A stretch of DNA of 45,176 nt from an uncultured Clostridium sp. (GTDB lineage Bacteria > Bacillota > Clostridia > Lachnospirales > Lachnospiraceae), in contig NZ_URHZ01000043.1 in the NCBI RefSeq assembly GCF_900547735.1, positions 1 through 45,176 of the forward strand, in the 5' to 3' direction. Under the pieces are notes generated by a model. It searched no databases, was not told where the DNA came from, and saw only the letters and a program-made list of their open reading frames with translations. Every line of letters begins with the position of its first letter. Position 1 is the first letter of the stretch. This document shows positions 17,501 to 24,064 of the stretch, in pieces. The translations under genes were made by a program, and so were the position numbers.

Positions 17501-18240
17501 AAGGTTCCAAAGAGGAACTGCTCAACCAGGATCCCGACCGCGTTTACGACAGGGCATACCGCAGACGCCTGGAAACATCGTTCCATTTCAAATATCCCTG
17601 TCAGGCCGACGTCACACTGAATACAAAGATGTCTGTCTCCGAGCTGAAAAAAGAGGGGATGGAGGAGGAAGACGAAGAGATGGCGTTTCTTCCCACCCTG
17701 CCCGTCTTTATGGAAGAGCAGGAGGTACGGGAGGGAGGCACATCGAGAGGTACGGCATATCACCGCGCCATGGAACTCCTTCCCTTTGATAAAGTCACAT
17801 CGGAGGGGGATGTAAGGAGTCTGCTGGACAGATTTACGGAGGCTGGAAAACTGACAAAGGAGGCCAGGGAGATGATATGGCCTCCCGATATCTACCGCTT
17901 TTTCACGACGGAGCTTGGAAAAAGGATGGCCGCTGCGGCAAAAGCCGGAAAGCTGTACCGGGAAAAACAGTTCGTGATGGGAATCCCGGCCCGGGAAATG
18001 GGAGACTGGGACTCGGATGAACTGGTGCTGGTCCAGGGTATCATTGACGCCTGGTTCGAGGAGGAAGACGGCCTCATTCTGGTCGACTATAAGACCGATT
18101 ATGTGGAAAATACGGGAGTCCTGGTCAGCCGTTACAAAACACAGCTTGACTACTACGAAAAAGCGCTGACCCAGATGCTGGGGAAAAACGTGAAGGAGAG
18201 ATATATTTATTCCTACAGGCTGGGGCTTGTTGCGGTCTGA
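14554..18240 (+). CDS. addA: ATP-dependent helicase/nuclease subunit AddA
   Basis: The motor and nuclease A subunit of AddAB, 1228 residues, normal length. SF1A helicase motifs: Walker A SAAAGSGKTAVL (about 21-32), LLVMTFTKAAAAEMRERI (about 52), Walker B ILVDEYQDSN (about 402), VGDVKQSIYKFRLARPE (about 437), LHQNFRSRD, SIHKSKGLEFPIVF (about 822) and LYVALTRAKEKL (about 900). The C-terminal RecB-family nuclease has GIIDAWFEEEDGLILVDYKT (about 1161-1180), with the Asp and Asp-x-Lys catalytic set. Its ribosome-binding site (GGGGAG) lies inside the end of addB. No sbcCD or other gene is in the operon; a terminator follows at 18383. Confidence 0.97.
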   Translation: MAVNWTKEQKAVIESRNRNLLVSAAAGSGKTAVLVERIIRMITDENPTDIDRLLVMTFTKAAAAEMRERIQAAIEKKLGEDPQNEHLQQQAVTVQFAQITTIDSFCLHILREHFDRLDIDPAFRVGDEGEMLLMRADVMQELMEDSYANGGESFERFVDTYSTGKADGGIEDYILQVYTFAQSNPWPDEWFEHCRKELENTGFGELNGTDWMQFLLRDVKMQAEEWERQLMEASELCMEEDGPEPYLPMISEDLLHVRELIRSTGSFLDFSEAAEKFTFSRMAAIRGKNVMVDPDKKEAVAECRKRIKKSVEKLKDQYLFESPEKILEDMEAGKESILMLLRLAEEFGERFRARKREKNIVDFGDLEHFALEVLTAGGGDEDGGNKGRIPGPVADELSRQFDEILVDEYQDSNLVQETLIHCVSRERFGTPNVFMVGDVKQSIYKFRLARPELFLEKYHSYSAEESLHQKIELHQNFRSRDTVLGSINDIFFRIMTEKLGNIEYTEETALHAGASFEPLDGRGPGELDTELLLINTAGSELETLDEDISDYTARELEAGMVAGKIRELTDEENGMMIWDKDENGYRRARYGDIVILLRSVSGWAESFTEILAAQGIPAFAESRTGYFDTVEVETVLNLLAVIDNPIQDIPLAAVLKAPFCGITDGELAHIVADYKKNAEKGRDRGLYPAVKNFLTERETEPAAPVLSGGGEPFDDERICGILRKTMDLLVELRKMAVYLPMHSLLYRIFDVTGYYDYVSAMPAGETRRANLDMLVEKASAYEATSYRGVFHFIKYIEKLKKYNTDFGEAATVNEQGNTVRLMSIHKSKGLEFPIVFVAGMGKMFNRQDTRGKILIDSEFGIGTDYLDSEKRLKGPTLKKNVMKRRMELEALGEELRVLYVALTRAKEKLIMTASDKNLENRLEKWRQISLHHGQVPCTILTMAGSCLDWILMSASREGCRIRVTEVKAGEQLVHEIEEQLFRKGSKEELLNQDPDRVYDRAYRRRLETSFHFKYPCQADVTLNTKMSVSELKKEGMEEEDEEMAFLPTLPVFMEEQEVREGGTSRGTAYHRAMELLPFDKVTSEGDVRSLLDRFTEAGKLTKEAREMIWPPDIYRFFTTELGKRMAAAAKAGKLYREKQFVMGIPAREMGDWDSDELVLVQGIIDAWFEEEDGLILVDYKTDYVENTGVLVSRYKTQLDYYEKALTQMLGKNVKERYIYSYRLGLVAV

Positions 18241-18263
18241 AACAGGGTATGGGGAGCAGCCGT

Positions 18264-18365
18264 TTGTACGCTGCGTAAACGGGAATTCACTGTTTTAAGC
18301 AGGAAACTACTGTTTTCGTACTGCGTAAGAAAATATCTGCTGCTTTCGCATTGAGTAAGGAAAAT
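18264..18365 (+). repeat. Three imperfect short direct repeats after addA
   Basis: The motif TGTACGCTGCGTAA (about 18265), TCGTACTGCGTAA (about 18316) and TCGCATTGAGTAAGG (about 18346) recurs with CTGTTTT or CTGCTTTC nearby. The copies are diverged, and no function is evident. Confidence 0.35.
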
Positions 18366-18382
18366 AGAAAAAAGAAATATAG

Positions 18383-18429
18383 AAAAAGAGTTCGCTGCAT
18401 TGATAGATTGAATGAGCGGACTCTTTTTT
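18383..18429 (+). terminator. Terminator between addA and the LysR gene, probably bidirectional
   Basis: AAAAAGAGT-CGCT pairs with AGCG-ACTCTTTTTT around a roughly 17-nt loop. The A-run before and T-run after the stem allow use by addA from the left and by the convergent LysR gene from the right. Confidence 0.75.
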
Positions 18430-18464
18430 ATATCCGGCATTTTCGAATAAATACGAAACTGGTT

Positions 18465-19409
18465 TTACGCTTCTTTTATATTTTTCAGCCGGTTTTTAAT
18501 CCCATCGATAAATTCCTGTGTCATCGGATTAACGGGAACACCCTTTGGGAGGATATAGCCGAATTCAATTCTGTCGTTGCAGTCGTCGATGGGGATGGAC
18601 AGCACCTGATAGGCGGATGTCTGTGTGGTAAAATCGTGGATTCCGATCCCATAGAAATCACTGCTGGAAATCAGGTGCAGCAGGGACGCCCGGCTGGTGA
18701 GATAGGCGATCCGGGAGCCGTAATTTAAATTATATTGGGAATCCTGGGAGAAAATCCGGTATGTAAAATCCTCGCATTGTCCGAGATACCTGGCAAAACC
18801 ATAGGGAGCCAGCGTGTGGAGATTGACGGGCTTTCCTTCCTGGAGGAGAGGATGGTTGCAGGAAATCAGGATATGGGGTTTTACATAGCAGAGAAAGTTA
18901 TAATCCAGAGACTGAGAGGCAAGTCTGGATGCTACTTCCGTGTGGCGTTTGCCGTCAAAATGCAGGACTCCGATATTGGCCTGGCCGGAATAGACGTCCT
19001 CTATCACTTCCTCGGCGGTTCCTTCACTCAGCCTGTGGATATAGGAGGGATTGTCCCTGTGTTTTATGATGACATCAATAAAGCTCTCCATAATGTGGGA
19101 ATATTTTGTCATGGACACAACCAGTGAACTGTCGGTATCGGTTCCGGGGCCATGAAACATCTCCACCTTTTCCATCTCATGGATAATATTCTCGGCGTGT
19201 ATCATAAAATCCTCCCCATCGGGGGTCAGGGATACGCCGCCTCTTGTGCGCTGAAAAAGGACGGTGCCCACCGAATTCTCCAGCTCTTTGATAATTTTCC
19301 CGAGATAGGGCTGGGAGATAAAAAGACTCTGTGCGGCCTTGTTGATAGAACCCAGCCTGGCAACGGTGATGAAATATTCCAGGTGCTTTAAGTTGATATC
19401 CATATTCAT
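18465..19409 (-). CDS. LysR-family transcriptional regulator
   Basis: 314 residues. The N-terminal winged helix-turn-helix (LKHLEYFITVARLGSINKAAQSLFIS and on, about residues 6-65, with the recognition helix around QPYLGKIIKELE) is followed by a two-lobed LysR substrate-binding domain. The start ATG at 19409 (MNMDINLKHL) is chosen because AGGAGGGG lies seven bases upstream; a longer in-frame reading lacks a ribosome-binding site. The inducer is unknown. No divergent metabolic gene lies directly next to it: the next gene on the right, over 670 bp away, is an unrecognised membrane protein, so its target is not evident. Confidence 0.9.
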   Translation of the reverse strand: MNMDINLKHLEYFITVARLGSINKAAQSLFISQPYLGKIIKELENSVGTVLFQRTRGGVSLTPDGEDFMIHAENIIHEMEKVEMFHGPGTDTDSSLVVSMTKYSHIMESFIDVIIKHRDNPSYIHRLSEGTAEEVIEDVYSGQANIGVLHFDGKRHTEVASRLASQSLDYNFLCYVKPHILISCNHPLLQEGKPVNLHTLAPYGFARYLGQCEDFTYRIFSQDSQYNLNYGSRIAYLTSRASLLHLISSSDFYGIGIHDFTTQTSAYQVLSIPIDDCNDRIEFGYILPKGVPVNPMTQEFIDGIKNRLKNIKEA

Positions 19410-19467
19410 AGTAAACCCCTCCTGCAATGACTTCGGAATGTGCATATACAATAACCATTTTATGACA

Positions 19468-19495
19468 ATTATATCACAAAGAGCGGATGTTTGAA
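19468..19495 (-). promoter_or_regulatory. Probable promoter of the LysR gene
   Basis: Read on the minus strand: TTCAAA (19495-19490) and TATAAT (19473-19468) separated by 16 bp. Transcription would start about 50 nt before the LysR start codon. Confidence 0.55.
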
Positions 19496-19520
19496 ATAGG
19501 GTGGGGAGAAATGAGAACAC

Positions 19521-20084
19521 CGGCGGTAACAGTTCAGCCTGGCGGCTGGATCAACAAGGCCTATAAATAACCGTTTATTATTTTCCAGTATCGCCACTTT
19601 TCTTCTTTTCAAAGTTTCAATGATACTAAAGATGGCGTAGTACATTTCGTGCCCGCTGGCATTCCGAAAGCCTCCGGCACAGCGCTAAGTTTTAGGGTGG
19701 CTGGCGTTTCGCCATCAAATGCTTTATAATAAAAGATAGCTAGATGCAAGCATTTTACGCTGGAATGCAGTGTATTCCGTTGACAGTCGACCAGCAAAAC
19801 CAGCTGATCATAGAGTGAAGAAATAGTGGGGGTTCTGACTATTAGTGTTGCAAGGAGCAGGGAATTCATCCATGAACTTTTTACACGAATCACAGGCAGG
19901 CCCGGATTCGCTTTTTTTCATTTCTGGTAAAATACCAGTAACGAAAAAAAGGAGCGAAGACCCATGGCATCCAATGCAAAGGAAGGTGAGTCAAAAGCAT
20001 GATAATGCTTTATATTATTGCTAATTTGGTTCTTTTCTAGGTGAATTTAATATTTTATTCCATAAAAATGAAAGGAGCAATCTC
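19521..20084. other. 564-bp gap without a convincing gene
   Basis: No recognised gene. A minus-strand reading of 94 codons (19609-19893) has no good ribosome-binding site and no recognised family. On the + strand, AAAGGAG near 19950 precedes a 12-codon ORF (MASNAKEGESKA, 19963-20001), which looks like the start of a broken gene or a leader. Another short + reading (MQAFYAGMQCIPLTVDQQ, from about 19744) has protein-like composition but no start signal. The stretch reads like debris of lost genes. Its base composition (more A+T) fits the 20085 gene better than the repair genes. Confidence 0.4.
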
Positions 20085-20849
20085 ATGAAAAAATTCAGGA
20101 TTCTATGCATTATATTGACACTGCTCTCCATTGCGGCTAGAATCACGGCCATTCTTTCATCACATATTACCACACTGCTCATTTACTTTTTCGTGATGGC
20201 GGTGTTTTTATCACGCGCCGCCGAGACCTACAGCCAGGACAAAAAGGAATGGCAGCATTGGCTGGCGGCGGCAGGTCTGGCGCTTATCGCACTGGCGGCT
20301 ACGCTGTCCGCCACGTTTTCGACTGCAAATGAAGAGAAACGGCTAAAATTTATGCTTGAAGCGCCCAATACGGAAGTTGCTGCGGCCTATCAGCGCGTGC
20401 GGCAGGAGGCAGAGGATAGGGAAAGTGGAGATTCCTCCCGGATTCTTATGCTTGAGAACATGCCTTCAACACAGAAATTGAGGGAAGCCGTTTCTGCTCT
20501 GTTCCAGGGCGATGCATCAAGGGAAATGATTGACGATTGTCTTTCCATGAATGGCTTTATGACCTATCACATCAATGCAGTAAACTTTGATTACCAAATT
20601 ACGGTGAAGCAAGTGAAAATAGTGAAAAAGGAGCAGGATGGAACGGTTTATTACGAGGCGGTAATTCTGCCCCATGGTGACGGTGTAATTGACTCTGAAA
20701 TCCACGTTCATGGCCTGATAATGTTTGATAACTTGGCGACGAAGTATACAGGCATAAAGGAAATCAGGGAGGTATCCATAGAAGGCGGAGAACTGGATGC
20801 GTTTTATGAATCTTTGGCAGAAAAAGACGGGACAGAAGCAGTTCGGTGA
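20085..20849 (+). CDS. Uncharacterised membrane protein
   Basis: 254 residues, family not recognised. There are three hydrophobic segments near residues 4-24, 29-46 and 61-82. A soluble domain (about 85-254) follows, with alternating helix and beta-strand character (DYQITVKQVKIVKKEQDGTV, then SEIHVHGLIMFDN). AAAGGAG lies eight bases before ATG 20085. The gene stands alone between a gene-poor gap and the XRE-cupin operon; no terminator or promoter pair was obvious around it. The strong start signal and the clean membrane/soluble layout support a real gene; the function is unknown. Confidence 0.7.
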   Translation: MKKFRILCIILTLLSIAARITAILSSHITTLLIYFFVMAVFLSRAAETYSQDKKEWQHWLAAAGLALIALAATLSATFSTANEEKRLKFMLEAPNTEVAAAYQRVRQEAEDRESGDSSRILMLENMPSTQKLREAVSALFQGDASREMIDDCLSMNGFMTYHINAVNFDYQITVKQVKIVKKEQDGTVYYEAVILPHGDGVIDSEIHVHGLIMFDNLATKYTGIKEIREVSIEGGELDAFYESLAEKDGTEAVR

Positions 20850-20957
20850 GAAAAACTCTGATTTCCTAATAATTCTTCTCCTGAAGAAGCTGCCATATCT
20901 TCCCGTAGTAAGCCGGGATAATCCGGGCGTTTCGGTAAGCGGAATAAAGCATAAGAG

Positions 20958-20991
20958 TAGAAATGTAATTGAAAATATGCTATAGTATATT
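20958..20991 (+). promoter_or_regulatory. Promoter and near-perfect palindrome before the XRE-cupin gene
   Basis: TAGAAA (20958-20963) and TATAGT (20981-20986) are separated by 17 bp. The palindrome AATATGCTATAGTATATT (20974-20991; 16 of 18 positions symmetrical) covers the -10 box. The position fits an operator for self-repression by the regulator encoded next, an inference. Confidence 0.45.
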
Positions 20992-21026
20992 AAAATATGT
21001 TATATGATTTTTGAAAAGGAGGTTTT

Positions 21027-21584
21027 ATGCTTACACCAGTTTCAACGATCGGGGAAAAATTGAAGGAAATTCGGACCAGGAAGAAGCTGAGTTTGGATGA
21101 GGTGTCTTTCCTGACGGAAGTCAGTAAACCCATGCTGGGGCAGATTGAGCGTGGGCAGTCGGTTCCCACGATTACGACGCTTTGGAAGATAGCGACGGGA
21201 CTGAAAACGCCGCTTTCGTCTTTTTTGGAAGAAAGGCAGGTGGAATACACGGTTGTCGGCGTTGACGGTGTGGAGGCCGTTACGGAGGAGGACGGGAAGA
21301 TGCGTGCTTATCCGTTGTTTGCTTACGATCCGATCCGCAATGTCGAAACTTTTTTCATCGAATTCGCTCCGGACTGCTTCCATCATTCCGATAAACACGA
21401 CGATGGAGTGGAAGAGCACGTTTTTGTAATAACCGGGAAACTGCAGCTTATTTTAAATGGGCAGGAAATTATTATAGAAGAAAAGCAGGCGGTCCGTTTT
21501 TATGCGGACATCCCTCATTCCTATCACAATCCATTTGAACAAGCCTGCACAATTTACAACACGATATTTTATCCCAGCCGTTAA
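21027..21584 (+). CDS. XRE-family regulator with C-terminal cupin sensor
   Basis: 185 residues. The N-terminal XRE helix-turn-helix (about 8-62; GEKLKEIRTRKKLSLDEVSF, SKPMLGQIERGQSVPTI) is joined to a cupin_2 barrel (about 105-180; HHSDKHDDGVEEHVFVITGK, with a late HSYHNPF). Such proteins sense a small molecule or metal and often control amino-acid, polyamine or detoxification genes. A strong AAGGAGG precedes ATG 21027. The stop codon overlaps the first ATG of the metallo-beta-lactamase gene, so the pair is an operon and the hydrolase is the likeliest direct target. The ligand is unknown. Confidence 0.9.
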   Translation: MLTPVSTIGEKLKEIRTRKKLSLDEVSFLTEVSKPMLGQIERGQSVPTITTLWKIATGLKTPLSSFLEERQVEYTVVGVDGVEAVTEEDGKMRAYPLFAYDPIRNVETFFIEFAPDCFHHSDKHDDGVEEHVFVITGKLQLILNGQEIIIEEKQAVRFYADIPHSYHNPFEQACTIYNTIFYPSR

Positions 21585-21598
21585 TGGAGGAAATCAGA

Positions 21599-22477
21599 AT
21601 GTACGAATTAATACAAGCCACGGAACAGAGCTATTATATTGAAAATCCGTCTAAAATCGGAATTGTCAAATTAAATGAGAACGATGTCTGCCTGATAGAC
21701 AGCGGCAGCGACAAAGATGCGGGACGTAAGGTACGCCAGATTCTGGAAGCAAATAACTGGCACCTGACAGCTATTTACAACACACATGCCAACGCCGATC
21801 ACATCGGCGGAAATAAATACCTGCAGGGACAGACCGGCTGCAAAATCTACGCGCCCGACATCAACTGTGAATTCACAAAACACCCGGTTTTAGAACCGGC
21901 ATTCCTGTACGGCGGATTTCCGCCAAAAGATCTGCGCCACAAATTCCTCATGGCCCAGGAGAGCGATGCAGCCGAATTAACAAAAGAAACCCTGCCAAAC
22001 GGCTTTGAAATCATCCCGCTGCCCGGCCACTACTTCGACATGGTCGGCTTCCGGACCCCGGACGGTGCAGTTTACCTGGCCGACTGCCTGTCCAGCCGTC
22101 AGACCCTGGACAAATACCAGATAAGCTTCCTCTATGACGTGGACGCCTACCTGAAAACACTCGAAACAGTCAAAACCATGACCGCCAGAATCTTCATCCC
22201 GGCCCACGCAGAAGCCACAGAAAACATCGTGCCCCTCGCACAATACAACATCGACAAAGTCTGGGAAACCGCAGAAAAGATTACCTCCCTCTGCCAAACC
22301 CCAACCACCTTCGAAGACCTCCTCCAAAACCTGTTCTCAGCCTATGGCCTGACAATGAACTTCGAACAATACGTCCTCATAGGCAGCACCGTCCGATCCT
22401 ACCTTGCATGGCTAAAAGACACAGGCAAACTCACAGCCTCCTTCGAACAAAACAAACTTCTCTGGACAAACCCCTAA
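21599..22477 (+). CDS. Metallo-beta-lactamase-fold hydrolase with altered zinc motif
   Basis: 292 residues (ATG 21599, with GGAGG seven bases upstream; ATG 21584 overlaps the previous stop and lacks a site). The MBL fold is clear: the beta-sheet start DVCLIDSGSD, the active-site loop THANADHIGG, LPGH (H144), LADCLS (D162) and IPAH (H203). The canonical H-x-H-x-D-H reads H63-A-N65-A-D67-H68, so the second zinc-1 histidine is replaced by Asn. This may change metal content or substrate. The substrate is unknown; glyoxalase II-like or other thioester/phosphoester hydrolysis is possible. Coupling with the XRE-cupin gene suggests inducible detoxification. The last 500 bases are unusually C-rich on the coding strand, next to family A copy A4. 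Confidence 0.88.
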   Translation: MYELIQATEQSYYIENPSKIGIVKLNENDVCLIDSGSDKDAGRKVRQILEANNWHLTAIYNTHANADHIGGNKYLQGQTGCKIYAPDINCEFTKHPVLEPAFLYGGFPPKDLRHKFLMAQESDAAELTKETLPNGFEIIPLPGHYFDMVGFRTPDGAVYLADCLSSRQTLDKYQISFLYDVDAYLKTLETVKTMTARIFIPAHAEATENIVPLAQYNIDKVWETAEKITSLCQTPTTFEDLLQNLFSAYGLTMNFEQYVLIGSTVRSYLAWLKDTGKLTASFEQNKLLWTNP

Positions 22478-22654
22478 AACAAACCCCGGACAGAGAATCC
22501 AACTCCAAACCCCAGACATAATCCCCTTTCACCTCAAGCTGCCCCGTCAACCCCGTCTCGGCCACCCCTGCAGCCGGTCACCTCTGCCGTCAGTCACCTC
22601 TGCCGCCGCCATCCTCCCTCTCCATCCCCTCCCCTGAAAACTGAGAGACACAGC

Positions 22655-22938
22655 CGACGTAAGGATGGCGGACACAGCCGATCCGTCCCCGGCTTCAGTC
22701 CCATCACAACGTAACAGGGGGGAAGAAGGGTGAAAACATTCCGCAGGGGACCTTGGAATCCGCCGGTGCTTGCTGAGGTTTCTCACGAAGCTAGCATCCG
22801 CTGTGCATTCCACAAGCGCAAGCGAGTCCCCGTAGGAATATTTTCAGCCCGTATTCCCCGAACGCGGCAGCCTCCCCGGGACTGAAGCCCCACCATCCCC
22901 ATCCCGTCCGCCATCCTTACATCAGCGTCCTCATTTTT
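22655..22938 (+). repeat. Family A palindromic repeat, complete copy (A4)
   Basis: The left terminal arm GGCTTCAGTCCC (22691-22702) matches the right arm GGGACTGAAGCC (22878-22889). The core GGGGAC (22746-22751) / GTCCCC (22826-22831) encloses GGAAT / ATTCC and a central hairpin. The outer flanks GTAAGGATGGCGGAC (about 22660) and GTCCGCCATCCTTAC (about 22906) pair perfectly. The inner stem (GGAAGAAGGGTGAAAA versus TTTTCAGCCCGTATTCC) is less perfect than in A3. Between 22478 and 22655 only short duplicated C-rich words (GTCACCTCTGCCG twice) are seen. Confidence 0.88.
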
Positions 22939-22959
22939 CCCCTTGTTCAACCTTTTTGC

Positions 22960-22965
22960 TATAAT
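22960..22965 (+). promoter_or_regulatory. Likely -10 box of glsA
   Basis: TATAAT about 22 bp after the right end of repeat A4. The expected -35 position (TTCCCC) is poor, so an extended or activator-dependent promoter is possible. AT-rich sequence continues to the glsA ribosome-binding site. Confidence 0.4.
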
Positions 22966-23057
22966 GTTATATTCATTTAGCATTATACAAATTTGTTAAT
23001 AAGAGTTATAATTATTTATATCAACAGGCCGGTATCGGGCGGAAAGGAGGAGAGGAA

Positions 23058-23981
23058 ATGGTTCAGGAAATGCTTGAAAAGGCATTGGAGGAAGGCAGGA
23101 AGGAAATTGTCCACGGAGAAACGGCATCTTACATACCGGAACTTGGCAATGTGGACAAAAATCATCTGGGAATCTGCATCTATACTGCCGGAGGGGAAGT
23201 ATTCAAAGCAGGGGACACAGATATCCGTTTTACCATCCAGAGTATATCAAAGGTGATATCCCTGGCGGCGGCGCTGGAAGTCTGCGGATTTGATAAGGTG
23301 TTCGCCAAAGTGGGCATGGAGCCTTCCGGCGACGCATTTAATTCCCTGGTGAAGCTGGATCTTTCCAGCAATTATCCATATAATCCGATGATTAATTCAG
23401 GCGCGATTGCTGTGGCCAGCTATTTGATGCCGGTGGTCAGCTTTGAAGAAATGCTTCAGTTTGCCAGAAAGCTCTGTCTGGATCCGGGAATTGTCCTGGA
23501 TGAGAAGGTCTGCCGTTCGGAGATGACGCACAGTGCGAGAAACAGGGCCATCGCTTATCTGCTGGAAAGCAAGGGGATTATAGACAGCGATGTGGAAAAG
23601 AGCCTGGATCTCTATGTGAAAATGTGCTCCCTGAGTGTGACGGCGGAAAGCCTGGCGGGACTGGGAATGGTCCTGGCCGGAGGCGGAATCCATCCTGAGA
23701 CGGGAGAAAGACTGCTGGATGCAGATGTAGTGAGAGTGGTAAAGACAATTATGCTGACATGTGGAATGTACGACGGTTCGGGGGAGTTCGCCGTGCAGGT
23801 CGGAATTCCATCTAAGAGCGGAGTCGGAGGGGGAATCCTTTCGGTGGTTGAAAAGAAGATGGGCATCGGAATCTACGGTCCCGCTCTGGATCAAAAAGGG
23901 AATAGCATTGCAGGCAGATATATGTTAAAATATTTGTCGGAGAAATTGAGGCTGCATATGTTTGCCGAGGACACTCTGTAG
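23058..23981 (+). CDS. glsA: Glutaminase
   Basis: Hydrolyses L-glutamine to L-glutamate and ammonia; cytoplasmic, serine-dependent beta-lactamase-like fold. 307 residues, typical of GlsA/YbaS/YlaM. The catalytic Ser-x-x-Lys is in QSISKV (S62, K65). The family blocks NPMINSGAI, GLGMVLAGGGIHPETGE and CGMYDGSGEFAVQVGIPSKSGVGGGI are intact. A GGAAAGGAGGAG site precedes ATG 23058. It runs in the same direction as the AGCS symporter 83 bp downstream with no terminator between, so uptake and deamidation of glutamine are probably coupled. Released ammonia can also buffer acid, as shown for this enzyme family in enterobacteria; that role here is inference. Confidence 0.95.
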   Translation: MVQEMLEKALEEGRKEIVHGETASYIPELGNVDKNHLGICIYTAGGEVFKAGDTDIRFTIQSISKVISLAAALEVCGFDKVFAKVGMEPSGDAFNSLVKLDLSSNYPYNPMINSGAIAVASYLMPVVSFEEMLQFARKLCLDPGIVLDEKVCRSEMTHSARNRAIAYLLESKGIIDSDVEKSLDLYVKMCSLSVTAESLAGLGMVLAGGGIHPETGERLLDADVVRVVKTIMLTCGMYDGSGEFAVQVGIPSKSGVGGGILSVVEKKMGIGIYGPALDQKGNSIAGRYMLKYLSEKLRLHMFAEDTL

Positions 23982-24064
23982 GGAACGCTTCAGAATAACC
24001 TTTTCCGGGGAAATGGGTTTTTGACGGAAAGCGGAAATGATGGGGCGAAAAAAGGAAAGGGAAG

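Noticed and set aside
16717..17763. Long minus-strand ORF (348 codons)
   Set aside because: It is fully antisense to addA, has no ribosome-binding site or recognisable domain, and addA motifs are intact on the other strand.
19609..19893. 94-codon minus-strand ORF
   Set aside because: No ribosome-binding site, no recognised family and weak coding character; kept only as part of the gap description.
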